A model generated the notes under the pieces. It saw nothing but the letters and a program-made list of their open reading frames with translations, was not told the origin of the DNA and searched no databases. From assembly GCF_019635935.1 (NCBI RefSeq), contig NZ_JAHBYN010000001.1:930001-994000 (forward strand): DNA of 64,000 nt, given 5' to 3'. Below, piece after piece: positions 9,167 to 18,719 of this stretch. The translations under genes were made by a program, and so were the position numbers. How positions within the stretch are numbered: the first letter of the stretch is position 1; every line of letters starts with the position of its first letter. The DNA comes from Parvibaculum sp. (GTDB lineage Bacteria > Pseudomonadota > Alphaproteobacteria > Parvibaculales > Parvibaculaceae).

Positions 9167-10342
9167 ATGAAGCCAGAAGCAACACGGACAGGGGGATTGC
9201 TCTTCCTCACGTACGGCTTCCGGCCCTTCTTCTTAGGAGGCTCGATATGGGCGGTCCTAGCGATGGCGCTCTGGATCGGGATGATTACCGGGCAGATCAA
9301 TCCCCCTCTAGGACTCCCGCTGGTCTCCTGGCATGCTCATGAGTTCCTGTTTGGATATGTCGGTGCGATCATAGCGGGGTTCCTGCTCACCGCTGTTCCC
9401 AACTGGACCGGACGCCCTCCCTTGCAGGGCCCTTCACTACTTGCCATTTTTGTTCTCTGGATTGCGGGAAGATCAGCCTTCCTCCTGACGGGACTGGTCG
9501 ACTACCGGGTGGCGGCATTTATCGATAGTCTTTTCCTTCCAGCCCTTGCCCTGCTGATACTGCGCGAGGTTCGGACTGCCGAAAACAAGAGCAATGTGCG
9601 GTTGGCCATTGTCATTTTCGTGTTGGCTCTGGCCAACATCCTTTTCCACATGGAAATGAGCGTCTACGGGCAAGCCGTGATTGCCACACGGGGTTCCATC
9701 TCTCTCATCATTCTGCTGATCATGTTGATCGGCGGGCGTATCATTCCAAACTTTACGAGAAACTGGCTTATAGGAAGAGAAAGTCGCCACCTCCCCGCAC
9801 AAATGAATGGATTTGATCAAGTCGCGCTTGCCATCGGTGTCATTGCGCTCGCGCTGTGGACATTCTTTCCGGAAGCGATACTCACTTGCCTCCTCATGCT
9901 GGTCTCCGGCATTCTTCATATGGTGCGTCTGGGGCGTTGGTCGGGATGGCGCACGTTGCATGAACCTCTCGTATTCGTTCTCCACGTAGGCTATGCATTC
10001 GTACCTCTAGGGTTCATGCTGGTCGGGCTGTCTCTGATATGGCCGGACACCATTTCTCCCTTAGTTGCTCTTCATACGTGGACGACCGGTGCGATGGGCA
10101 TAATGACACTGGCAGTTATGACGCGCGCAACTCGGGGCCATTCGGGAAACCCACTAACGGCCCCCCTTACAACTCAGCTTGTATATCTGTGTGCTGTCAT
10201 GGCAGTCATCTTCCGGCTGGCAGAGCTCGTCTTCCCCGACGCATCGCTAACACTCTATGCTCTGTCCGCATCTTCATGGATCGCGGCATTTTCCGGATTC
10301 CTGGTCATTTACAGCCCGATGCTCTTGTTCTTACGGCGCTGA
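9167..10342 (+). CDS. nnrS: NnrS family membrane protein
   Basis: 391 aa with about 12 hydrophobic segments throughout, and the NnrS N-terminal signature YGFRPFFLGGS followed by WHAHEFLFGY near residue 60. NnrS proteins are haem- and copper-containing inner-membrane proteins that relieve nitrosative stress. It is divergent from nsrR, with an NsrR-like palindrome between them. It converges on gdhA with only 38 bp between the stops. Confidence 0.93.
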   Translation: MKPEATRTGGLLFLTYGFRPFFLGGSIWAVLAMALWIGMITGQINPPLGLPLVSWHAHEFLFGYVGAIIAGFLLTAVPNWTGRPPLQGPSLLAIFVLWIAGRSAFLLTGLVDYRVAAFIDSLFLPALALLILREVRTAENKSNVRLAIVIFVLALANILFHMEMSVYGQAVIATRGSISLIILLIMLIGGRIIPNFTRNWLIGRESRHLPAQMNGFDQVALAIGVIALALWTFFPEAILTCLLMLVSGILHMVRLGRWSGWRTLHEPLVFVLHVGYAFVPLGFMLVGLSLIWPDTISPLVALHTWTTGAMGIMTLAVMTRATRGHSGNPLTAPLTTQLVYLCAVMAVIFRLAELVFPDASLTLYALSASSWIAAFSGFLVIYSPMLLFLRR

Positions 10343-10380
10343 GCTTCTTCTCACTTGGACGCGGTGTCGAACCTGGTCCT

Positions 10381-11796
<1,416 letters not shown>

Positions 11797-11835
11797 TCAC
11801 GGCAATCCGGGATGTCGCTTGTCTCTGCGCCGCAT

Positions 11836-12264
11836 TCAGACGATGCGAATGTCAACATTCACGTTTCCTCTTGTCGCATGGGAATAGGGGCAGATCTTCT
11901 GGTGAGCTACTTCGACAATCTCGGACTTTTGATCGACTTCGAGCCCATCAAGCCGGACCTCAAGCTCCACGGCAATCGAGAACCCACCTTGCGTTCGAGG
12001 CCCGATCCCAACTCTTGCTGTTACCTGAGTATCGGGCCCCAATGAGAGCCCTTGCTCTCTGGCCGCAAGCCTTGTCGCGCCTTCAAAACATGCTGCATAC
12101 CCAGCCGCGAACAGCTGCTCAGGATTGGTTTTTGCTCCCCCTTCTCCACCAAGTTCGGTCGGCATGGTAAGCGCTAAATCCAGAACGCCATCGCTACTTC
12201 GTACGTGTTCTTCACGCACGCCCTTCGCAGTTGCGACCGCTGTGTACAGAATACCAGATGACAT
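11836..12264 (-). CDS. ohr: Organic hydroperoxide resistance protein Ohr
   Basis: 142 aa, an OsmC/Ohr-fold thiol peroxidase acting on organic hydroperoxides. The peroxidatic and resolving cysteines are C59 (GYAACFEGA) and C125 (HQKICPYSHATRGN), with supporting R18 and E50. It follows the small 12278-12655 gene by 13 bp, so the two are probably co-transcribed from the NsrR-like operator at 12682-12702. No ohrR is nearby; control by NsrR instead would be unusual. Confidence 0.94.
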   Translation of the reverse strand: MSSGILYTAVATAKGVREEHVRSSDGVLDLALTMPTELGGEGGAKTNPEQLFAAGYAACFEGATRLAAREQGLSLGPDTQVTARVGIGPRTQGGFSIAVELEVRLDGLEVDQKSEIVEVAHQKICPYSHATRGNVNVDIRIV

Positions 12265-12277
12265 GAGTTTGTCCTTT

Positions 12278-12655
12278 CTACTTGGAGTTGCCGGCTTGCC
12301 TGGTCGCGCCGATTTTCATCCAATCGCGCAGACGACCTTTGTCTTCCTTGGAGAAGCGCGCGCGACGCCTGAGGTCTCTCAAGGAGTCGCCCGGATGACA
12401 CCTCTCATAGTCATTCTGAATCCTCCCCTCGATGGCCTCCCATTCGTCCGGATTGGCTGGTCCTATCCTCTGAAGAACTCCGTTCGCTGACATGTATCGT
12501 TCGCCGTTCGAACTGACGTCAGTCACCGCGGGGCGTGTCGTTTCGGCGTGGCCGACTTGGGTCGGGCTCTCGTCCGACGTTCGTTTGCTCTGAATGTCCC
12601 TTTCGGAATCAGCTGCGGCGTTGTTGCGCATGTCGAAACTCGTTGTGACCAACAT
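12278..12655 (-). CDS. Conserved small hypothetical protein in the NO-stress block
   Basis: 125 aa, with a disordered N-terminal ~45 residues followed by a compact basic and acidic region (SNGERYMSANGVLQRIGP, DEWEAIEGRI, RRRARFSKEDKGRLRDWM). I recall similar short alphaproteobacterial proteins near NO-response genes, but not a function. No membrane segment or signal peptide. An NsrR-like palindrome is centred 37 bp upstream of its ATG and ohr begins 13 bp after its stop. It may start an NsrR-controlled operon. Confidence 0.65.
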   Translation of the reverse strand: MLVTTSFDMRNNAAADSERDIQSKRTSDESPTQVGHAETTRPAVTDVSSNGERYMSANGVLQRIGPANPDEWEAIEGRIQNDYERCHPGDSLRDLRRRARFSKEDKGRLRDWMKIGATRQAGNSK

Positions 12656-12681
12656 ATCTCTTTGCTTTTATAATACCAATA

Positions 12682-12702
12682 ACATATATTTACAATATAT
12701 CT
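12682..12702. promoter_or_regulatory. Putative NsrR operator between small gene and methyltransferase remnant
   Basis: ACATATATT-TAC-AATATATCT; the right half-site is identical to the fdxA operator and the left differs at one base. It lies between a minus-strand gene starting at 12655 and a plus-strand truncated methyltransferase starting at about 12721, so it could have served both directions. Confidence 0.68.
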
Positions 12703-12720
12703 TTTAACGTAGGACATGGA

Positions 12721-12954
12721 GTGCACTTCCCTGCTCATGACAAATCCGCCCTTCCCGACCACAACCTTGACGTATCGAAGATGCCGAGCCACTGGCTCTT
12801 GGCGCATTGGGGAACGCGCCTGCTTCGTCGTGGGGGCCTGGCTACGACGCAGAAATTGCTCATCGAGCTTGCCGTTGCCAAAGATGATGATGTTGTCGAG
12901 TTTTCTTCTGGAATCGGCGTGACCGCAATCAAGAAGCGCTTCATGGACGATTAA
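12721..12954 (+). pseudogene. Truncated SAM-dependent methyltransferase
   Basis: 77 aa from GTG 12721 (or ATG 12781). It reads SKMPSHWLLAHWGTRLLRRGG followed by DDVVEFSSGIGVTA, the N-terminus and SAM-binding motif I of a class I methyltransferase. The frame then switches to unrelated sequence and stops at 12954. Intact members are about 250 residues, so most of the Rossmann domain is gone. The break near 12930 is probably a deletion. It starts about 20 bp from an NsrR-like operator, so the intact gene may once have belonged to the NO regulon. Confidence 0.6.
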
Positions 12955-13364
12955 GCCAGACTCACAGCGACAATGAATACGGTTTTCAGTCGAATCAACA
13001 CCTCGCAGCCTCGGACCCGGGCAACCTCAGACATTCTGGAGCCACTGCGAAACAATAGGAGCGTGCAATGCGGTTGAATCTTCTCCAGGGAGTAATGGCA
13101 CTCTTCTTCTCGCAGTCTGCCTTACTTCGTCCCCGCCCAACAGCGTGGACGATGAACTCCGTTGGACGGTCCTCGACGCACTCATCTGGTGTTGGTCGTT
13201 CAGGACGCTGGAACTTCCATCGACTTGCAAGGCTCTTGCATAGATACGAGGTGCAAATTCGTTCCGCTGGCCGAGCGTGCTGCTCGCGATAAGTAGTTTG
13301 GTGTGCGGAGCGTTTGGACACCAGATTCCATGTATCTGTTTTGTCCAATACACGGAACCAGAAT
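12955..13364. other. 410-bp stretch without a supported gene
   Basis: Between the methyltransferase remnant and the ferredoxin gene. Several short overlapping frames exist on both strands, none with a recognisable motif, ribosome-binding site or codon pattern. It may be debris from the deletion that truncated the methyltransferase. Confidence 0.5.
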
Positions 13365-13691
13365 ATGCTTCAATTAATCTTCATATTTCCTGACGGTACC
13401 GAGAAGTTGCTGAGCGTACATTCAGGTGAAAACATTATGGACGTGGCTGTGTCCAACGAAATAGATGGCATATCCGCAAATTGTCGCGGCAATTGCGCTT
13501 GTTCCACATGTCACGTTTACGTTGAGCCAGAATGGCTGAAGTGCGTAGGTATGGCGTCCGGCATGGAAGAAGACATTCTCGATTTTGCACCCAATGCTAG
13601 ATCCGAAAGCAGACTTTGTTGCCAACTTGCCATGTCAGAGACTCTTGATGGTCTTAGGTTGCGTATTCCTGATTGGCAACGCTGGAATTAA
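13365..13691 (+). CDS. [2Fe-2S] ferredoxin, adrenodoxin/putidaredoxin type
   Basis: 108 aa from ATG 13365. Cluster ligands follow the vertebrate/adrenodoxin spacing: C40, C46 and C49 in NCRGNCACSTCHVYV, and C86 in SRLCCQLAM. Extra cysteines occur at 44, 60 and 85. Proteins of this type donate electrons to cytochromes P450 or act in Fe-S assembly. No P450 or reductase partner is adjacent, so the partner is unknown. The longer upstream frame has no better start. Confidence 0.9.
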   Translation: MLQLIFIFPDGTEKLLSVHSGENIMDVAVSNEIDGISANCRGNCACSTCHVYVEPEWLKCVGMASGMEEDILDFAPNARSESRLCCQLAMSETLDGLRLRIPDWQRWN

Positions 13692-13846
13692 ATGCGTTCC
13701 GTGCTTTGCCTCAGCCTTCGGAAATCGAGAATCGCACGACAGCAACTCTCGACATTCGATCTGCTTGACATGCTCCTGTCGGACGCCAGACCGTTTGAAA
13801 CTGGAAAATTCCAATCTGGCGTCGTTGGCGAGGCGGAGGATTCTCC

Positions 13847-14480
13847 ATGAAGAAGACGAAGCTCAGCGAGCAGCAGATGGCATTCATTTTGCGCCAGGCT
13901 GAGGAGAGGACGACGGCCGGGGATGTCTGCCGGAAGACGAAGATTTCCGAAGCGGCCTATTACAACTGACGCAAGAAGTATGGCGGCCTGATGCCGTCTG
14001 AGATGAAGCGCCTGAAGCAGCTTGAAGAGGAGACCCAGCGGCTAAAGAAGCTGGTGGTGGACGTCTCTCTGGACAAGGAGATACTGCACGATGTCATCCG
14101 CCGAAAAATCTGAGGCCTGCCCGGAAGCGGCGGCTGGTCGACCATGTTCGACCGGTCTGACAGGTCAGCATAAGCCGTGCGTGCCGAGGGATACACGTTG
14201 ACCGGTCGACCTATCACTGCCGGTCGAGAGGGGACGACCCGACGACTCTCAAGCAGCGGATCAGGATGATTGCGGAGACGCGGGTGCGATATGACTGTCG
14301 CCGTATCCATGTTCTCCTTCAGCGGGACAGGTTGCATGGGTATGCAAAGCATGTCTGTCAGCTCTATCGCGAAACGGGCCTGCAACTACGAAGAAAATCT
14401 CCGAACGGACAGGTCAAGGCGAAGCTTTTGGAGGACCGTACGCCGACATCCGCCACGGTACAGTCTGAGAGGCTGGAGGC
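13847..14480 (+). pseudogene. Decayed IS3-family transposase (orfA/orfB remnant)
   Basis: ATG 13847 opens an 88-codon orfA-like frame (KKTKLSEQQMAFILRQAEE, KTKISEAAYYN) with an in-frame TGA at codon 41, where the family has WRKKYGG. The frame then continues to a TGA at 14111-14113. Downstream, a degraded orfB gives LKQRIRMIAETRVRYDCRRI and YRETGLQLRRKSPNGQVKAK before it fades near 14480. This matches IS3 elements of the IS407/IS51 type. The catalytic DDE core is missing, so it is inactive. Terminal repeats were not identified. Confidence 0.75.
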
Positions 14481-14733
14481 TCGTTTCGCAATAAATCTAA
14501 CTGTGACGGAAAGGTGTATCGTTGAACTACATCACTTCTCAAGGCACGTTTTGTGTCAGAAGTGTTCTTCGCATCCTGCGGATCGAACTGGTTTTACCTT
14601 TCATTCGACACCGAGCGGATTGGCGTCGGCGCGGCTAGGTGATCTCTTGGCCGGATTCGATCTCGGAGCGACGCGCGCGGCATCGCGTAACGCGACGAGC
14701 GACGCGATCCCGGCCGCTCCGCCAGCAGGGCGC
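14481..14733. other. Intergenic stretch between IS remnant and marR
   Basis: No gene is supported here. The composition shifts from moderate GC in the left part to CG-rich sequence near 14640-14720. This marks the junction between the IS remnant and the GC-rich MarR cassette. Confidence 0.4.
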
Positions 14734-14762
14734 TTGACTTCTTATTAGGACTCCTAAATATT
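14734..14762 (+). promoter_or_regulatory. marR promoter with overlapping palindromic operator
   Basis: A -35-like TTGACT (14734-14739) is followed by AT-rich -10 candidates at 14755-14762. Between them lies the perfect inverted repeat TTAGGA-C-TCCTAA (14745-14757). The marR ATG at 14769 has no Shine-Dalgarno and falls close to the expected transcription start, so the mRNA may be nearly leaderless. The palindrome placement fits autoregulation by MarR. Confidence 0.6.
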
Positions 14763-14768
14763 TGGCAC

Positions 14769-15443
14769 ATGGATCACGCCCACACCTCCGACACGCTCCT
14801 CGCCCGCCTGCGCGACGGTTTCGACCGCATCGCCTTCGTGCTGCGCGCCGACCTCTGGACAGCCGCCGGCGAGGCCGGACTGAACCCCGCCCAGGCGCAG
14901 GTTCTCAGCCTGCTGGCCGGCCGGCCGGCCGGATTGAGGCCCACGGAAATCGCCGCGCATCTCGCCGTCTCCGCGGCGAGCATGGCCGACACGCTGGGCG
15001 CGCTCGTCCGCAAGGGTCTCGTACAGCGCGACGCCGATCCCGGCGACGCGCGGGCCGCGATCATGCGCGCGACGCCCGACGGACTCGAAGCCGGCGCGGA
15101 GATCGCCCGGGCCGCCTCGCAGGTCGCGGAGGCGCTGGAGGCGCTGCCGTCCGCCGCCCAGGAGGAGCTGCTGCTGACCCAGATCGCGCTGATCCGGCAG
15201 TTGCAGACCGCCGGCGCGATCCCGCTTCAGCGCATGTGCGTCTCCTGCCGTCATTTCCGCCCGCACGCCCATCCGCGGGCCGCAAAAACCCATCACTGCG
15301 CCTTCGTGGACGCCGCCATCGGCGGCCGGGATCTCCGGCTCGATTGCGGCGAACATCAAGCGGCCGATCCCGCCGTTCAGGCTGCCACCTGGACGCGCTT
15401 CACCAAAGGATCGCCGCCCCTCCAAGCCCAACCGGAAAGCTGA
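14769..15443 (+). CDS. MarR-family regulator with C-terminal Cys/His module
   Basis: 224 aa. Winged-helix MarR core at about 10-130 (LNPAQAQVLSLLAGRPAGLRP, SAASMADTLGALVRKGLVQR). A C-terminal module of about 75 residues carries MCVSCRHFRPHAHP, THHCAFVD and LDCGEH, a Cx2C-HHC-DCxEH pattern that could bind zinc or act as a thiol switch. It heads a five-gene co-directional cassette. The palindrome overlapping its promoter is a likely operator, and the cysteine module suggests sensing of oxidants or electrophiles. Confidence 0.87.
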   Translation: MDHAHTSDTLLARLRDGFDRIAFVLRADLWTAAGEAGLNPAQAQVLSLLAGRPAGLRPTEIAAHLAVSAASMADTLGALVRKGLVQRDADPGDARAAIMRATPDGLEAGAEIARAASQVAEALEALPSAAQEELLLTQIALIRQLQTAGAIPLQRMCVSCRHFRPHAHPRAAKTHHCAFVDAAIGGRDLRLDCGEHQAADPAVQAATWTRFTKGSPPLQAQPES

Positions 15444-15459
15444 GAAGGAGAACAGCATC

Positions 15460-16179
15460 ATGAGAATCAGGAAGATGCGGGGCCCTGGCCTCGCGACGGC
15501 GGCGCTGGTCTGCGCGACGGCGGGTGCCGCCGCGCACGAGATCGCGGCACCGAGCGACCCGGCGGTCATGGCCCCGTTCGACATCGTCGAAACGCGCATC
15601 GTCACCGATCACGGCCATGCGATCTTTCGCACGCGCGTCCGCGCCGACGCCGGAAAGGCGACGCCGCAGGCGACCGGGGCGTTCGCCGGTTCGGAGGTCT
15701 ATGCCTATGTCTGGCCGACCACGCTCAATTCATGGGACGTCGGTTTCGAGCGGGACCAGGGCATCGTCGCCCTTGCCGTCACCTTCCATCCCGATTTCGA
15801 CGACGCGGCCTATGGCGGCAAGAACCGCGACCGCTGGCATCCGCACTGGGTCGTTCTCGCCGAGGATGCGGCCTGCGGCGGCGGCCTCAAGGTGCGGGAC
15901 ATTCCCGCGGGCACGACGCCCCGGCTCCCGGAAACCTGGCCCGGCGCGCCGATCCTGATCGACAGCCCCGAATACAAGACCGAGCTGGCCGCCGATATCG
16001 TCGAGGTCCACATTCCGCTCGAGGCGATCGGCGCGATCGCCAGCGCCTCGTTCGACGGCGTGACCGCCGGCCTCCGGGTCGACGCCAATCTCCATGCGCC
16101 GCTTCTGTGCGTCGCCGACGTCTTCAAGGTTGCATCCGGCGACCTGTCACTGCCGGGCAAGGTGGTTCCCGGCAATTGA
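15460..16179 (+). CDS. Secreted protein of unknown function in the MarR cassette
   Basis: 239 aa with a Sec-type signal peptide (basic MRIRKMRG, hydrophobic core, likely cleavage after AGAAAHE near 26). The mature part is predicted to be mainly beta-strand, with WPTTLNSWDVGF and NRDRWHPHWVVL conserved-looking stretches and two cysteines (about 146 and 216) that could form a disulfide. An AAGGAG-like site precedes ATG 15460, 16 bp after marR. I do not recognise the family. It probably acts in the periplasm. Confidence 0.75.
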   Translation: MRIRKMRGPGLATAALVCATAGAAAHEIAAPSDPAVMAPFDIVETRIVTDHGHAIFRTRVRADAGKATPQATGAFAGSEVYAYVWPTTLNSWDVGFERDQGIVALAVTFHPDFDDAAYGGKNRDRWHPHWVVLAEDAACGGGLKVRDIPAGTTPRLPETWPGAPILIDSPEYKTELAADIVEVHIPLEAIGAIASASFDGVTAGLRVDANLHAPLLCVADVFKVASGDLSLPGKVVPGN

Positions 16180-16267
16180 CGCCGGAACACGAAAGCGGCC
16201 CGGCGACTGCCATCGCCGGACCGCTCCGAAGATTCCCCCTCCAAGCATCAGAGAAGGAAACATCACT

Positions 16268-16813
16268 ATGGCACACGTCAAACTCATCGATCCAGCCTCG
16301 TCTTCCGACGCGATCAAGCCGACGCTCGAGCGGATCAACGGCGCCTTCGGCGTCGTCCCGAACATGTTCAGGGCGGTCGCCAACTCGCCGGCCGCACTCA
16401 ACAGCATGTGGGGCGCGTTCGGCGCCCTTTCCGGCGGCAAGCTCGGCGCGCGGCTGGGCGAGGAGATCGCCGTGGCGATCGCAAACGCCAATCGCTGCGA
16501 ATACTGCCTGGCCGCGCATACGGCGCTGGGCCGCAAGGCCGGCGCTTCGGCCGACGAAATCGCGGCGGCCCAGGCCGGCACCTCCGCCGATCCGCGCAGT
16601 CAGGCGGCGCTAACCTTCGCGCTGAAGCTCGTCCGCGACCGGGCGGCGGTCAGCGATGCCGATGTCGCCGCCCTCAAGGCGGCCGGCTTCGACGACGAGG
16701 GCGTGGTCGAGATCATCGCGCATGCCGCGCTCAATCTCTTCACCAACTACATCAATGTCGCGCTCGACGTTCCGGTCGATTTCCCGGCCGTCCCGCTGAA
16801 GCGCGTGGCCTGA
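16268..16813 (+). CDS. Carboxymuconolactone decarboxylase / AhpD-like alkylhydroperoxidase
   Basis: 181 aa from ATG 16268, with GAAGGAAA upstream. The AhpD signature is CEYCLAAH, with C77, C80 and H84 as the redox-active CxxC and proton relay. The N-terminal ERINGAFGVVPNMFRA is typical of the peroxidase-related CMD subgroup. It probably reduces a peroxide or other electrophile, with electrons from a thiol partner. The thioredoxin-like gene directly downstream is a candidate partner. Confidence 0.88.
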   Translation: MAHVKLIDPASSSDAIKPTLERINGAFGVVPNMFRAVANSPAALNSMWGAFGALSGGKLGARLGEEIAVAIANANRCEYCLAAHTALGRKAGASADEIAAAQAGTSADPRSQAALTFALKLVRDRAAVSDADVAALKAAGFDDEGVVEIIAHAALNLFTNYINVALDVPVDFPAVPLKRVA

Positions 16814-16881
16814 ACCGACGGCGGCCGGGCTTTCCCGCGGGACGGCCCGGCCCCGGCTTCCGATCCGGAGAGACGCCCGCC

Positions 16882-17418
16882 ATGACCCCACACCCCGCAC
16901 CGCCACTGCTGACCAGCGGCTGGCTCAACAGCGCCGGCCCGCTCGACATTCCCGATTTCCGGGGCCGAGTCCTGATCATCGAAGCCTTCCAGATGCTGTG
17001 CCCGGGTTGCGTTTCGCATGGCCTGCCGCAAGCGCAGCGCATCGCCCGGGCTTTTCCGAGCGACCGGGTTGCCGTTATCGGTCTCCATACCGTGTTCGAA
17101 CATCACGATGTGCAGGGCACGCGCGAAGCGCTGGCCGCATTCGCGCATGAATATCGTCTGGACTTCCCGATCGGCATCGACCGGCAGGATGGCCGCCTGC
17201 CCGCCTCGATGACGGCCTATGACATGCAGGGAACCCCGACTCTGGTCGTCATCGACCGCAACGGCCTGCGCCACTTTCAGCATTTCGGTCATATCGACGA
17301 TCTCAGCCTCGGTGGCATCATCGGCACGCTTCTGGCGGCGCCGACGGCTGGGGAACCAGACAATGCAACCGCCACGGGCTGCGACCAAACGGGCTGCGCC
17401 GCCCCGACCCGCGCCTGA
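16882..17418 (+). CDS. Thioredoxin-like/redoxin protein (TlpA/AhpC type)
   Basis: 178 aa from ATG 16882, with GGAGAG upstream. Thioredoxin fold with the active-site pair C40/C43 in EAFQMLCPGCVSHGLPQ, and a cis-proline region MQGTPTLVVIDRNG near 115. The CPGC motif follows a TlpA-like beta strand, but no signal peptide or membrane anchor is visible, so it should be cytoplasmic. It may recycle the neighbouring AhpD-like protein. Two extra cysteines lie in the C-terminal CDQTGCAAP tail. Confidence 0.85.
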   Translation: MTPHPAPPLLTSGWLNSAGPLDIPDFRGRVLIIEAFQMLCPGCVSHGLPQAQRIARAFPSDRVAVIGLHTVFEHHDVQGTREALAAFAHEYRLDFPIGIDRQDGRLPASMTAYDMQGTPTLVVIDRNGLRHFQHFGHIDDLSLGGIIGTLLAAPTAGEPDNATATGCDQTGCAAPTRA

Positions 17419-17439
17419 CGAACCCGGGATGGCCGCGCC

Positions 17440-18258
17440 ATGAGCGAGACCGCAGATCAAACCCCGCAATGTCCGGACACGGACCGAAGCCGGGTGGCGC
17501 ACGCGGATGCCGAACGCTTCGGCCCCGATCCGCTCGCCACCTTCCGCCGCAATCTCGGATCGGTCGAGGCGCGGATCGCCGAGGCCTGCGCGCGCGCCGG
17601 CCGGGACCGCGCCTCCGTGCGGATGCTGCCCATCACCAAGACGGTGCCAGCGCATATGCTGCGGCTCGCCTTCGAGGCCGGCCTGCGGTCCTTCGGCGAA
17701 AACAAGATTCAGGAGGCGATACTGAAGCGAGAGGCACTGAGCGATCTCGCCATCGACTGGATCATCGTCGGCCATCTGCAGCGCAACAAGGCCAAATACC
17801 TGGCCCGCTTCGCCCGCGAATTCCATGCGCTCGACAGCCTGCGGCTCGCCGCGGCGCTCGACGCGCGGCTCGCGCGCGAGGATCGCTTTCTCGATGTCTA
17901 TCTGCAGGTCAACACCTCCGGCGAGGCGAGCAAGTTCGGTCTCCACCCAGATGCGCTCCTGTCCTTCGTCGATGCGCTCGACCGGTTCCCCCGGCTGAGG
18001 CCGCGCGGCCTGATGACGCTCGCCCTGTTCAGTCCGGACGCGGCGAAGGTTCGGCCCTGCTTCGCGCTTCTGCGCCGCCTCCGGGACGCGGCCGTCAAGC
18101 GCAACGCGGCGCTGACCGCATTGTCGATGGGCATGTCCGCCGACTTCGAGACCGCGATCGCAGAGGGCGCCAACGTCGTGCGCGTGGGCCAGGCGATCTT
18201 TGGCCGGCGCCCCACTCCCGACAGCCACTACTGGCCGGGCACGGGCGGCATTCCCTGA
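17440..18258 (+). CDS. YggS/PLPBP-family pyridoxal-phosphate-binding protein
   Basis: 272 aa. Single-domain PLP-binding TIM barrel with K67 in RMLPITKTVP as the expected Schiff-base lysine, plus GENKIQEA, VGHLQRNK and LSMGMSADFETAIAEGANVVRVG. YggS homologues buffer PLP and keep amino- and keto-acid pools balanced; they are not active racemases. It carries about 30 extra N-terminal residues. Chromosomal yggS usually sits near proC, so its last place in a redox cassette suggests a specialised paralogue. Confidence 0.9.
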   Translation: MSETADQTPQCPDTDRSRVAHADAERFGPDPLATFRRNLGSVEARIAEACARAGRDRASVRMLPITKTVPAHMLRLAFEAGLRSFGENKIQEAILKREALSDLAIDWIIVGHLQRNKAKYLARFAREFHALDSLRLAAALDARLAREDRFLDVYLQVNTSGEASKFGLHPDALLSFVDALDRFPRLRPRGLMTLALFSPDAAKVRPCFALLRRLRDAAVKRNAALTALSMGMSADFETAIAEGANVVRVGQAIFGRRPTPDSHYWPGTGGIP

Positions 18259-18719
18259 TGTGTCCAATCTCCTTACAAGATCAAGCTGCGGATGTCCTGA
18301 CGGGGTTCACCTCGTACGTCCAACAACGACCGGATACGCCGCGATGACATGAACCGCCCCCGCATCCACCACCCCCTTTCGAAACGCCCGGCCCGTTGGT
18401 GCATGACAAGAAAGCGCGGAGAAGGTTTGATGTCGCTCCGCACCGGGGGGAAATGCGTCGTCGGCCGCACAAGCGGAAAGTCCGCAATGCGCCAGAAGCG
18501 GACCCGATGAACGGGCGATCCTCCGGCCCCAAGGTGGCCGCCTCGATAAGCGTAGTCGATGTGGTTGCTGGCTATTCGGCTCCCCTTTTAAAGATACTTT
18601 CACGCACGCAATATTTACACTCCAGTAACTGTGCTGGGTGGGGACAAGTCGAGGTCTTCTCGACTCTGAGGGCTCTGAATCAGACAGGTCGATCTAGAAC
18701 GAGGCAGGAGGGCGTCACC
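18259..18719. other. 461-bp upstream region of the CBASS operon
   Basis: No gene is supported. GC-rich sequence up to about 18530 gives way to a more AT-rich stretch (CTTTTAAAGATACTTTCACG around 18595, AATATTTACACTCCAG around 18620) that could hold the capV promoter. The composition step marks the left edge of the defence island. Confidence 0.45.
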
